A DNA stretch of 64,000 bases. Source: JAXMAR01 sp046350295. GTDB lineage: Bacteria > Planctomycetota > Planctomycetia > Gemmatales > Gemmataceae. Positions 51,469 through 59,880 of this stretch are shown here, one piece after another; position 1 is the first letter of the stretch; each line of letters begins with the position of its first letter. The notes beneath the pieces are model-generated. The model made no database searches and had not been told where the DNA came from. It saw nothing but the letters and a program-made list of their open reading frames with translations. Where the stretch lies: assembly GCA_046350295.1 (NCBI GenBank), contig JAXMAR010000004.1:186001-250000 (forward strand), written 5' to 3'. The translations under genes were made by a program, and so were the position numbers.

Positions 51469-53814
51469 CTACTCCTTCATCCCCTTGATCCAGTCGTGCA
51501 CCAGCCGCACCGCCGGCTCGTCGACGACGCGCGAGCCGATGTGCGGCATGCGGCCCAGGCCTGTCATCGACATGCGGTGGAGGAGGATCGATTGCTCGGG
51601 GTGGCCGGGGACGAGGATCTTCGCGCCTTTGATGTCGAAGGCGCCGTGGGCCGGGGGGACGTTGACGATGCCCATCTCTTTGACGGGGATGGTGGAGAGG
51701 AGCTTGAACTCGGCGTTGCCGCCACCCCATTTCATATGGCAGTGGGCGCAGTTGGACTGAAGGTAGGAGCGGGCCCGCGTTTCGATCGTCTGCTTCTCGT
51801 CGCGGAAGTCCGGCAGCTTGGGCAGCTTCTCGGGCGGTTCGGGCAGCTTCTTCGAGAAGACGCCGATGTGTTCGAGGGTCGCCAGCTGATTTGCGACGAC
51901 GCCGTCGTAGTTGTGATCGCGGTTCATCTGCATCGTGCTCACGCCGAGCGCGAACTTCGCGGCGTTGGTGTGGCACAGCGTACACTCGGCCCGGCTCGGA
52001 AAGCGGTAGTTCTGCTCGACCGTCTTGTCGCCCACCTTGATCTTGAGGAGCCGGTCGGCGCCCTTCTCGTCCAAGAGTTCGGCGTCGGTCTGGTCGTCGT
52101 TCCAGATGTAGGTGTAGCCGCGCCAGTACTGGTCGCCGTATTCCTGGGTGCCGGGGAAGGCCTGGAAGTGGAGCAGACGCGTCTCCAGGCGTTTTTTGCT
52201 CTTGGGGTTGCCGCGCTCCATTTCGATGGAGAACGTCTTGACGAGGACCGTGCCGTCGGGGAAGCGCCAGCCGGGCGGAGCGCCGGGCGAGGGCTGGGGG
52301 TAGGTGATCTCGTCGAAGCCGATCTGGCCGTCGCCGGGGATGGCGAGGAAGCGGTCCTTGATGGTGTGATCGCCCCAGAGCTGGGCGTTGACGTCATAGG
52401 GGATGAGGCCCGGCGCCGGGGTGTGCTTCTTGGTCGAGGAGAAGAGGCCGGTCTCGGAGAGCTTGCGTGGGAACGAGGCGCTGTCGTCCTTCTTGGTCGA
52501 TTTGACGAGTCGATGGAAGCCGCCGCCGGTGAAATCGACGAGGTAGATCTCGCCGTCGAGGTCCTCGCCCCAGGAGACGATGCGGTACGTGGTGCGGGCC
52601 AGCTCCTGATCGACGGAACGCTTCTCCGCGAAGGCCTCGCGCCCCACCGTGCCGTCGGGGCGCTTGATGATCTTGTGGCCATCGACGATCTGCTCGTGAT
52701 GGCTCCAGACCCTGCCGGTATCGAAGTCGCCATAGATGTAGCGGCCGGCCAATTCGGGCAGCCGCTTGCCGCGATAGACGAAGCCGCCGGTGATCGAGCG
52801 GAAGTCCGAGTGGGAGTGCTCGACAATCGGCTTCAGGATCGGCGTCGGCCCCTTCTTGCGCTCCGGGCGGAAATCATGCGTCCCCTCCATGACCGACCAG
52901 CCGTAGTTGCCGCCTTTCTCGATCTTGTAGACCATCTCCCACAGGTCCTGGCCGACCTCGCCGCCCCAGAGATCGCCGGTCTTCTTGTCGAAACTGTAGC
53001 GCCAGAATTGACGCAGGCCGTAGGCGAAGACCTCCGGCCGGGCGCCTTTGACACCCACGAAGGGATTGTCCTTCGGGATGGAATACGCTTTGTCTTTTCC
53101 GGGATGATCGACATCGATGCGCAGCAGCTTGGCGAAGACGCTGGAGAGGTCCTGGCCGATGTTGAACTGGTCGGCGATGCCGGAGCCATCGCCGGTGACG
53201 ATGTAGAGGAAGCCGTCGGGTCCGAACTTGAGGCAGCCGCCGTTGTGGCCGCCGTTGGGCCATTCGAAGATGACCTTCTCGGAGGCGCGGTCGACGACGG
53301 GCGGTTCCCCCTTGACGGTGAAGCGCGAGACGCGCGAGCCGTTGGGGATGCCTTCCTTCTCGTTGTTCGGGATCCAGGTGATATAGATGAAGTGGTTGTC
53401 GGCGAACTTGGGATGGCAGACCATGGCGTAGATCACCTGCTTCTGCGGCATCCCCTTCTCGTCCTTGCCTTCCAGGTGCAGGGCGAGGTCGGCCTTGTCC
53501 ACGTCCTTCTTGTTGACGAACGACCAGATCTTGCCCCAGCGGCCCGCGACGAACAGGCGATTCGTCCCCGGCGCCGGCTCCAGCGAGAGCGGTTCCTCGA
53601 GCTTCGGCAGCTTCGGAAACGCCGGCTCCGTCGTGTACGGCGGCGGCGGCTCGGGGAAGCCCTTCAGCTTCGACGTCGTCCACGGGACGCGCTTCTCGAG
53701 GCCGGACGCCTTGCGGACCGGCCCCTTCGGCTCTTTGTCGCCCGAGGACGAAGGCGCCGAGGTCAGGAGGAAGGAGAGGACGAGCAAACCGCCGACGACG
53801 AAGAGGCCGCGCAT
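51469..53814 (-). CDS. PQQ-dependent sugar dehydrogenase-like protein with two haem-binding motifs
   Basis: The 781-residue protein has a signal peptide (LFVVGGLLVLSFLLTSAPSS). A six-bladed propeller of the glucose/sorbosone dehydrogenase type at about 55-430 follows (NGGHNGGCLKFGPDGFLYIV, LRIDVDHPGKDKAY, YGLRQFWRYSFDKKTGDLWG). A C-terminal domain has CTLCH (about 590) and CAHCH (about 690) c-type haem motifs. The architecture oxidises sugars or aldehydes in the periplasm with PQQ and passes electrons through haem. The C-terminal end GMSMTGLGRMPHIGSRVVDE fits the planctomycete version of this group. Not part of an obvious operon. Confidence 0.9.
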   Translation of the reverse strand: MRGLFVVGGLLVLSFLLTSAPSSSGDKEPKGPVRKASGLEKRVPWTTSKLKGFPEPPPPYTTEPAFPKLPKLEEPLSLEPAPGTNRLFVAGRWGKIWSFVNKKDVDKADLALHLEGKDEKGMPQKQVIYAMVCHPKFADNHFIYITWIPNNEKEGIPNGSRVSRFTVKGEPPVVDRASEKVIFEWPNGGHNGGCLKFGPDGFLYIVTGDGSGIADQFNIGQDLSSVFAKLLRIDVDHPGKDKAYSIPKDNPFVGVKGARPEVFAYGLRQFWRYSFDKKTGDLWGGEVGQDLWEMVYKIEKGGNYGWSVMEGTHDFRPERKKGPTPILKPIVEHSHSDFRSITGGFVYRGKRLPELAGRYIYGDFDTGRVWSHHEQIVDGHKIIKRPDGTVGREAFAEKRSVDQELARTTYRIVSWGEDLDGEIYLVDFTGGGFHRLVKSTKKDDSASFPRKLSETGLFSSTKKHTPAPGLIPYDVNAQLWGDHTIKDRFLAIPGDGQIGFDEITYPQPSPGAPPGWRFPDGTVLVKTFSIEMERGNPKSKKRLETRLLHFQAFPGTQEYGDQYWRGYTYIWNDDQTDAELLDEKGADRLLKIKVGDKTVEQNYRFPSRAECTLCHTNAAKFALGVSTMQMNRDHNYDGVVANQLATLEHIGVFSKKLPEPPEKLPKLPDFRDEKQTIETRARSYLQSNCAHCHMKWGGGNAEFKLLSTIPVKEMGIVNVPPAHGAFDIKGAKILVPGHPEQSILLHRMSMTGLGRMPHIGSRVVDEPAVRLVHDWIKGMKE

Positions 53815-53883
53815 GGGAGAGTCCTTGGGGAAGAAGCCGAGGTTACCGGAGGCGATTGTAACCCATGCGGCGGCGCTTGCAAG

Positions 53884-55869
53884 TCACGGCTCCGGCAGCG
53901 CGACGTTCTTCTGCAAGGCGTCGGTGAACTCATGAGCGAGGTTGGAGCGGCGCAGGAACAGCAAGCCGAAGCAGGTGTCGAGGATGGCGTCGCTGCCGGG
54001 GTAGCCGCCGCCGGACCAGGCGCCGTCGGCTCCTTGGTGCTTGAGGAGGATCTGGGCGCCCCAGCCGTACCAGTCCCTGCCGCCGATCTGGGCCAGGCCG
54101 TAGAGCATGGCCATGCGCTCGACCGACCAGAGATAGTAGGCGCTCTGCCAGCGCACGTCGTCGAGCTTGGCGGCGGGAGCGCCGATGAAATCTGAAGCCT
54201 TCTTGAGGCCGGCCAGGAGCTGCGCGTCGTCGAGCACCAGACGGCCGGCGGCGTCGCGTTTCTTCAGCTTGGGCAGCTCCGGCGCCGTCGCGATGCTCAT
54301 GGCCAGGCCGAGCATGCCGACGCAGGTCATCGGGGGTGAAGTTTCCTTGGCGGGCTGATAGCCCCAGCCGCCGTCCGCGTTCTGCGAGACGCGGAAGCGC
54401 CAGCCGGCGAATTGCAGGGAGCGCTCGCCGCCGAGGTCGTGACGCCGCGCCGCCCAGAGGGCGAGCAGGGCGAACTGCGTGTTGGAGTTGTCGTCGCGTT
54501 CTTTCTTGAGCGACTTGCCCGTGCCGCCGACGACGGGGAAATCCCGCAAGGCGATCGGCAGGATGTCGAGGCGCGGACGTGTCGTCGCGCCTTTGCGCTC
54601 GCCGGGCGCGTCCTTGCGCGGCTTGGCGCGAACCAGCGGCGGCCGGGGCGGCGGACTGGCTTCCTTGCCGGTTCCGCGCTCCGCCATCCAGGCCTCTTTC
54701 TTGAAGGTCGTCAACTTCCAGAACGTCGCTTCGGCGTCCTTGCTTTCAGAGACGGCGAACAGGTCGACCTTCTCCTTGGCGGCGCTCGAATCGCTTCCGG
54801 ACGACGTGACCGCTTCGCCGTACTCGATGCCGAACTCGTCGCGCGAGAGCCCGCCTTGCTGCTCGGCGCGACGTGTTTTTTCGCCGGGCGAGGACGTCGT
54901 TTCCTGATTCTTGGCCTGACCGACGAACTTCGTGAGATCGTCGCGCACGGCGACCTGGAAGACGGTCCTGGGCCGGTTTGATTGCAGGAAGGTGAGCAGC
55001 GTCCCCATCTGCGGCGGCGAAAGGATGGGGCACTTGTAATCCCAGCCGCCTTTTTCTGTTTGGCCGGCCGCGATGCGGAGCGCGAGCCCCTGGATCAACG
55101 CCCGGTCGCCGGGCTGTTCCAGACGATCGAGGAAGAGGACGGCGAGGCTGAGGTCGTAGGTGTACTCGAGCAGCGCGAGGCGCGGCCGGATGAACGTCGC
55201 GGCGCGGACGATGGCCGGATCGTTGGGGAGGGCGCCGCACTCCAGGAGGGCCAAGCCGGCGAGCGCGGCGTACCCGACCTCGTGCTCCTTGCAGGGCCAG
55301 GCGCCGCTGGGAAGCTGCATCGCTTTGAGGAAGGCGACACCCTTGTCCAGAGCGAGGGCGATCGTTTCGACGTTCACGCCGGCGATCTCGGGCGTCGGCG
55401 GCGCAACGACGAAGTCGGGTATTTTGATTCTCGGCGCCGGAGTGGGCGTCTCCTTGGCGGGGACACGGACTTCGGGCGCTGGCGGCTCTTTGCGGGCTTC
55501 CGCGACGGCTTCCGCCTTGAAGGGCGGCGGTTCTTTTCTCTCCGGTAGCGCAGGCGGCGTGGCGGGCCCCTTCGCCACCGGTGCCGGCGTCTCCGCGCTG
55601 TTCCGCAGAAGGAAGATCAACAGGACAAAGACAAGAACGAGCAGCGCTCCCCCGAGCGATGCGTAAAGGACGAGCTTGGATTGCTCCTTCTTACGCTGCT
55701 TCGGCTTCCTCTTTTTGGCGGCGTTGCCGTTGTCCGTCTCGGCGTCGTCGGCCGGCGAAGCGATTCTGAACGCCCCCGCGCAGTGCGGGCAGGCGATCCT
55801 CTTATCGTTGGTGGACTCTGGGCGAAACCGCTTCTCACAGTGCGGACAACGAACCGTTGCGCGACTCAT
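53884..55869 (-). CDS. Zinc-ribbon membrane protein with toroid repeats, paralogue of the 351 gene
   Basis: The 661-residue protein repeats the architecture of the 351 gene: zinc ribbon (C8/C11 and C27/C30), a Lys-rich segment, one transmembrane helix at about 65-88, a Pro/Ala/Glu linker, and alpha-alpha toroid repeats such as QTEKGGWDYKCP, SQNADGGWGYQPA and HQGADGAWSGGGYPG. Between repeats is a long acidic/charged insert of about 130 residues not seen in the first paralogue. The ends match closely (LLFLRRSNLAHEFTDAL). Start ATG 55869 is at the zinc ribbon. It is divergent from the prenyltransferase-beta-like gene at 56006, also a toroid protein. Function unknown. Confidence 0.85.
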   Translation of the reverse strand: MSRATVRCPHCEKRFRPESTNDKRIACPHCAGAFRIASPADDAETDNGNAAKKRKPKQRKKEQSKLVLYASLGGALLVLVFVLLIFLLRNSAETPAPVAKGPATPPALPERKEPPPFKAEAVAEARKEPPAPEVRVPAKETPTPAPRIKIPDFVVAPPTPEIAGVNVETIALALDKGVAFLKAMQLPSGAWPCKEHEVGYAALAGLALLECGALPNDPAIVRAATFIRPRLALLEYTYDLSLAVLFLDRLEQPGDRALIQGLALRIAAGQTEKGGWDYKCPILSPPQMGTLLTFLQSNRPRTVFQVAVRDDLTKFVGQAKNQETTSSPGEKTRRAEQQGGLSRDEFGIEYGEAVTSSGSDSSAAKEKVDLFAVSESKDAEATFWKLTTFKKEAWMAERGTGKEASPPPRPPLVRAKPRKDAPGERKGATTRPRLDILPIALRDFPVVGGTGKSLKKERDDNSNTQFALLALWAARRHDLGGERSLQFAGWRFRVSQNADGGWGYQPAKETSPPMTCVGMLGLAMSIATAPELPKLKKRDAAGRLVLDDAQLLAGLKKASDFIGAPAAKLDDVRWQSAYYLWSVERMAMLYGLAQIGGRDWYGWGAQILLKHQGADGAWSGGGYPGSDAILDTCFGLLFLRRSNLAHEFTDALQKNVALPEP

Positions 55870-56005
55870 GACGTGCTTCCTGATTTCGAGTCCGATCGGC
55901 GGCGGCAAGATGGGCGCGAGTGAAGCCGCATCCGGTCGTAGAAGATGTAGCCACATTCTAAGCGGACCGGACCGGGATTGCACGCGTTTTTGCTATCATC
56001 AGAGG

Positions 56006-57193
56006 ATGCCGACGTATCTCCAGCGACAGCGCGCCACCTTAACGGCCGGCCTCGCCAAGGCGCCCGCCGACTTGCGCGCCCGCCACGCCGCCTTCCTGCG
56101 CCGCAGTCAGAACGCCGACGGCGGTTTCTCCGGCCGGGGCGGCGATTCGGACCTTTACTACACGGCGTTCGGGCTCTGGGGCCTTGCCGTCCTCGGCGAA
56201 TTGACGGAAGAGATCGGGGCCCGGGCCGTCGGCTTCTTCAAGGAACACTGGCGCCGGCCCAATCACCTCGTCGATTTCTTCTCGCTGCTGCACGGCTACC
56301 GCCTGCTCCAGGATCTTTACGCCGCGGCGCCGTTCATGCGCGACGCGTTGCCCGAGGAGCTGCGCGGGGCGGAGGCGGAGTTGGCAGGGCTTGTCACTGC
56401 CGCGGTGGAGACCTGCCGGACGCCGGACGGCGGCTATGCGCGCACCCCGGGGCAGAAGGGGGGCAGCACGTATGCGACGTTCCTGAGCGTGCTGTGTTAC
56501 GACGAGCTGGAGCGGGAAGTTCCCGAGCGCGAGCGGGTGCTGGCCTTCATCGCGTCGCGGCGTCGCGACGATGGCGGCTTCGTCGAGCTGGCGCCGATGC
56601 GCCGCGCCGGCACGAACCCGACGGCGGCCGCGGTCGCCGTGCTGCGGATCCTGGGGGACCAGACGACGCAAGGAGACGCCGTGGAGTTCTTGAGAGAAGC
56701 GCAAAGCTTCGACGGCGGATTGCGCGCGAACACGGTCATTCCCGTCGGCGATTTGCTGTCGACTTTTACGGGTCTGTGGTCCCTTTGCGATCTCAACGCC
56801 CTCGGTCGCGTGAACTCCGAGGCGGCGCGGCGTTTCGCTCTCGCCTTGCAACAAAAGGACGGCGGCTTCCTGGCCGGATTGTGGGACGAGGAGGCGGACG
56901 TGGAATACACGTTTTACGGCCTCGGGACGCTGTCGCTTCTTTCCGCGCCGACGCGTGAAAGGCGGCCGGCCGTCCATCACGCTTGTGGCTTTGATCCCGG
57001 TTCGTGGTCGGGGGGCGCGGAATGTGCGGCCGGATACAACAGGGGCCGGACCGACTGTAAGACCGTATCGATGGCGCGGACGCAGGCCGCCAGGGAGCGT
57101 GCGGCCATCAGAAAATTCGTGTGGCTGGAGACGCGCGGCTGCTCGCGCGTCAGCGTCTCGCTCACGCGGCGAAGCTTCGAGAGCTTTCCCTGA
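56006..57193 (+). CDS. Prenyltransferase beta-subunit-like toroid protein
   Basis: The coding start (ATG 56006, GAGG just before) leads into RHAAFLRRSQNADGGFSGRG, LYYTAFGLWGLAVLGE, CRTPDGGYARTPGQKGGSTY, RRRDDGGFVELAPMRRAGTN and QKDGGFLAGLWDEEADVEYT. These are the repeats of protein geranylgeranyltransferase beta-type toroids, including the DVEYTFYGLG segment. The frame continues about 75 residues beyond the fold's natural end into the antisense of the next gene, so a lost or frameshifted stop near 56950 is likely (a TGA in another frame lies at 56956-56958). Planctomycete members of this group have no demonstrated substrate. Confidence 0.75.
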   Translation: MPTYLQRQRATLTAGLAKAPADLRARHAAFLRRSQNADGGFSGRGGDSDLYYTAFGLWGLAVLGELTEEIGARAVGFFKEHWRRPNHLVDFFSLLHGYRLLQDLYAAAPFMRDALPEELRGAEAELAGLVTAAVETCRTPDGGYARTPGQKGGSTYATFLSVLCYDELEREVPERERVLAFIASRRRDDGGFVELAPMRRAGTNPTAAAVAVLRILGDQTTQGDAVEFLREAQSFDGGLRANTVIPVGDLLSTFTGLWSLCDLNALGRVNSEAARRFALALQQKDGGFLAGLWDEEADVEYTFYGLGTLSLLSAPTRERRPAVHHACGFDPGSWSGGAECAAGYNRGRTDCKTVSMARTQAARERAAIRKFVWLETRGCSRVSVSLTRRSFESFP

Positions 57194-57408
57194 GCCCGCG
57201 CGAAGAAGTCCTTGTAGTCCTTGCTCTGGTAGCTTTTTTCCAGCGCTCTGACATAATCAAAAATCATGCGCGGCACGGCGAGCATCTCCGCGTCGTCCTG
57301 GATCTCCTCCGCGTGCTTGAGGAAATTGCGGACCATCCAGGCGTGAGCGAGCGTTGTGTTGATTCGCTCCATGGCGTCGTCGAGTTGTTTCACGGTCGCC
57401 GCATCCAT
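56977..57408 (-). CDS. Conserved hypothetical helical protein
   Basis: The 143-residue protein begins MDAATVKQLDDAMERINTTL, then AHAWMVRNFLKHAEEIQDDA, and carries KLSKLRRVSETLTREQPRVS, HTNFLMAARSLAACVRAIDT. This pattern recurs in planctomycetes as a small all-helical protein of unknown function. The final 25 residues overlap the 3' end of the convergent toroid gene; the shared 217 bases are better explained by a wrong stop in that gene. Its start is only 11 bases from the divergent aminotransferase start. Confidence 0.7.
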   Translation of the reverse strand: MDAATVKQLDDAMERINTTLAHAWMVRNFLKHAEEIQDDAEMLAVPRMIFDYVRALEKSYQSKDYKDFFARAQGKLSKLRRVSETLTREQPRVSSHTNFLMAARSLAACVRAIDTVLQSVRPLLYPAAHSAPPDHEPGSKPQA

Positions 57409-57419
57409 TGTCCTCTCCC

Positions 57420-58580
57420 ATGACCTCGCGCGACTTTCCGCTGCCTGCTCTTCTCGGCGGTCCCCCGGTCCGGCCGCAAGGCCCACCCTCCTGGCCGGCC
57501 CCGGACGAGGACGTGCTCGCCGCCTTGCAACAAGCGTATGCCGACGGCTCCTGGGGCAAGTACCATGGCCCGGCCGTGAAGGCGCTCGAGGAGCGGCTGG
57601 CCGAATACCACGGCGTCGCCCATGCGGTCTTGTGCGCCAGCGGCACCCTCGCCGTGGAGATCGCCCTGCGCGGCTTCGGGGTAATCCCGGGCCGTGAAGT
57701 TATCATGTCGGCCTACGACTATCCCGGCAACTTCTTGAGCGTTCACGCACTCGGGGCCAGGCCGGTTCTCGTCGACGTCCGGCCGGAAAACCTTGCGCTC
57801 GACGTGGCGCTGCTGGAAGAGGCGGTCAGCCCGGGCGCCAGCGCCATTGTCGTGTCTCACCTGCACGGCGGCGTCGTTCCCATGCGGCGTCTGATGGACT
57901 TCGCCGAGCGGCGCCGCATCCCGGTCCTGGAGGACGCGGCCCAGGCGCCGGGGGGCCGCGTTGACGGTCGGCGGGCCGGAACCTGGGGGGAACTCGGCGT
58001 CATCAGCTTCGGCGGCTCCAAGCTCCTGAGCGCCGGCCGGGGGGGCGCGATTCTGACCAACCGCCCCGATTGGCATCAACGGATTCGACTCCTGCTCCAG
58101 CGCGGCGTCAATCACCTGGCTACCATTTCGGAGTTGCAGGCGACCGTGCTCCTGCCGCAGCTCGCCAAGCTGGATGCGCGCAACCGCCAACGGCGCGACA
58201 GCGTCGAGCGCTTGCGGCCGCGCCTGGAGAGAATCCCGGGGCTCGGCCTGCTGCGCAATGAGGAAGGGGAGCATGAGCCGGGTTACTACAAGCTCGGGTT
58301 GCGTCTGGATGCCGCCCGTTTCGGCCTGGCGCGGGAGAAAGTCGTGACCGCAATGCGGGCCGAAGGGATCGCGCTGGATGAAGGCTTTGCCGCGCTCCAT
58401 GTTGGGCGCTCGCCGAACCGCTATAAAAAAGTGAGCGAGCTGGACAACGCCGCGGCGGCGCAGCGCGAGGTGATGATCCTGCATCATCCGGTCCTCCTGG
58501 GGTCGACCGCTGACCTCGACGAGATCGCGCTCGCCTTCGAAAAGGTCCATTATCACCGTCGTCTCTTCGATCCGTCATGA
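57420..58580 (+). CDS. DegT/DnrJ/EryC1/StrS family aminotransferase
   Basis: The 386-residue PLP enzyme has VLCASGTLAVEIALRGFGV, AYDYPGNFLSVHALGARPVL, LEDAAQAPGGRVDGRRAGTW, and the PLP lysine in ISFGGSKLLSAGRGGA (K201). Family members transfer amino groups to ketosugars or synthesise aminocyclitols; sequences with KxLxxGRGG after the lysine and EDAAQ are typical. Substrate unknown. ATG 57420 lacks a clear ribosome site and lies 11 bases from the divergent start of the 56977-57408 gene, so promoters must lie inside the neighbouring coding regions. Its last bases overlap arsR in ATGA. Confidence 0.88.
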   Translation: MTSRDFPLPALLGGPPVRPQGPPSWPAPDEDVLAALQQAYADGSWGKYHGPAVKALEERLAEYHGVAHAVLCASGTLAVEIALRGFGVIPGREVIMSAYDYPGNFLSVHALGARPVLVDVRPENLALDVALLEEAVSPGASAIVVSHLHGGVVPMRRLMDFAERRRIPVLEDAAQAPGGRVDGRRAGTWGELGVISFGGSKLLSAGRGGAILTNRPDWHQRIRLLLQRGVNHLATISELQATVLLPQLAKLDARNRQRRDSVERLRPRLERIPGLGLLRNEEGEHEPGYYKLGLRLDAARFGLAREKVVTAMRAEGIALDEGFAALHVGRSPNRYKKVSELDNAAAAQREVMILHHPVLLGSTADLDEIALAFEKVHYHRRLFDPS

Positions 58581-58915
58581 AGCGAAAGAACCCCAAACCG
58601 GAGCCGGCGGATTCCGACGGCTGCGCCCGCTATCTCAAGGTCGTCGCTGATCCGGACCGGCTCGCGATCATCGAGCGCCTGCAGCGCGGCCCCGAGCATG
58701 TGTCCGCCATCGCCAAGGCGCTCAAGAAGAACATCGCCAACGTATCCCACCATCTCAAGATCCTGCGCGAAGCCGGCCTCGTGTCCACGAGCAAACAGGG
58801 CAAGTACATCACCTACTCCCTCACTTCCACGTTCTTCCCCGCGGCGGCACAACCCGGCGCCGCCTGCTGTCTCGACCTGGGCTGCTGCCAGCTGAATCTC
58901 CGACCTGAGCCATGA
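58577..58915 (+). CDS. ArsR/SmtB family metal-sensing repressor
   Basis: The 112-residue winged-helix protein has LKVVADPDRLAIIERLQRGP, HVSAIAKALKKNIANVSHHL, KILREAGLVSTSKQGKYITY, typical ArsR DNA-binding residues. It ends with a Cys cluster CCLDLGCCQL, which could be the metal or arsenite site. The start overlaps the aminotransferase stop. A likely operator lies downstream at 58930-58957 before an aquaporin gene, pointing to control of metalloid or glycerol permeation. Confidence 0.88.
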   Translation: MKRKNPKPEPADSDGCARYLKVVADPDRLAIIERLQRGPEHVSAIAKALKKNIANVSHHLKILREAGLVSTSKQGKYITYSLTSTFFPAAAQPGAACCLDLGCCQLNLRPEP

Positions 58916-58929
58916 AAAAAAGGCTTGCC

Positions 58930-58957
58930 GAACAGTCAAATCGCCGTTAGATTGTTC
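58930..58957. promoter_or_regulatory. Candidate ArsR operator before the aquaporin
   Basis: GAACAGTCAAATCGCCGTTA then GATTGTTC is a 28-base imperfect palindrome (nine of eleven outer arm positions pair), placed between arsR and the aquaporin start. Several ArsR operators have a similar TCAAAT-N-ATTTGA-like layout. The binding protein is inferred from position. Confidence 0.5.
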
Positions 58958-58980
58958 CCATCGCATCCCGGAGCCGCTTG

Positions 58981-59880
58981 ATGCCCGCCACCCTTCCGTC
59001 TCTTGCCTCCTGCGCCGTGGCCGAGGCCCTGGGGACCTTTCTCCTCGTCTTCTTCGGTTGTGGCTCGGTACACACGGCCGTGCTGGTCGGGGCGCAAAGC
59101 GGCCTCTGGCAAGTCGCGATCGTCTGGGGCGTGGCGATCATGATCGCGATCTTCTGCGTCGGCGCGGTGAGTGGCGCCCACATCAACCCCGCGATGACGC
59201 TCGCCTTCGCCTCGCGCGGCCGCTTCCCCTGGTCGCGCGTGCCTGTTTACCTCGGCAGCCAACTGGTCGGCGCCTTTGGCGCGGCGGGCGTGCTGTTCCT
59301 CTTGTTTCATCCCTTCCTGGACGAGAAGGAGCGGCAAAAGCGAGTGATCCGCGGTCAGCCGGGTAGCGAGATCACGGCCATGTGCTACGGCGAGTACTAT
59401 CCGAACCCGGACCGGCACGCCGGCGGCGCGGCGCCCTACGACGCCGCCGAGCACAACCGGCTCCGCTATCTCGTGGAGGAGCCGGCCGCCTTCGGAGCGG
59501 AGTTCATCGGCACGGCGCTGCTGGCCCTGGCCGTCTTCGCCCTGGTCGACCCGCGCAACGCCGCGGCGCCATTGGGACGAATGGCCCCGGTCTTCATCGG
59601 CCTGACGGTGTCGATCCTGATCTCGGTGATCGCCCCTTTGACGCAGGCCTGCTTCAATCCCGCCCGCGACTTCGGCCCGCGCCTGTTCGCCTTCTGCGCC
59701 GGCTGGGGCGAGATCGCCATCCCCGGCCCGAATGGCCGCGGCTTCTTCACCGTCTACATCCTGGCGCCGATCCTCGGCGCGATGAGCGGCGGACTCCTCT
59801 ACGACCGCGTGCTGCGTCCCGCGACGGCGCGGGAAGTTACCGAAAGGACCGAGATCGATGAGCCGGCCAGCGTCGCCTAG
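58981..59880 (+). CDS. Aquaporin (MIP family)
   Basis: The 299-residue protein has six helices and two NPA loops, SGAHINPAMTLAF and QACFNPARDFGPRLF. The DFGPR after the second NPA contains the Asp typical of aquaglyceroporins, and a loop of about 60 residues (KRVIRGQPGSEITAMCYGEY) is inserted between helices 3 and 4. It could conduct glycerol or, given the ArsR gene immediately upstream, arsenite or another metalloid. ATG 58981 is preferred over TTG 58978. The last 23 bases overlap the transglutaminase gene. Confidence 0.88.
   Translation: MPATLPSLASCAVAEALGTFLLVFFGCGSVHTAVLVGAQSGLWQVAIVWGVAIMIAIFCVGAVSGAHINPAMTLAFASRGRFPWSRVPVYLGSQLVGAFGAAGVLFLLFHPFLDEKERQKRVIRGQPGSEITAMCYGEYYPNPDRHAGGAAPYDAAEHNRLRYLVEEPAAFGAEFIGTALLALAVFALVDPRNAAAPLGRMAPVFIGLTVSILISVIAPLTQACFNPARDFGPRLFAFCAGWGEIAIPGPNGRGFFTVYILAPILGAMSGGLLYDRVLRPATAREVTERTEIDEPASVA

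Noticed and set aside
51496..54195. A 900-codon open frame on the plus strand
   Set aside because: It is antisense to the PQQ dehydrogenase with clear haem motifs; composition is typical of a shadow frame.
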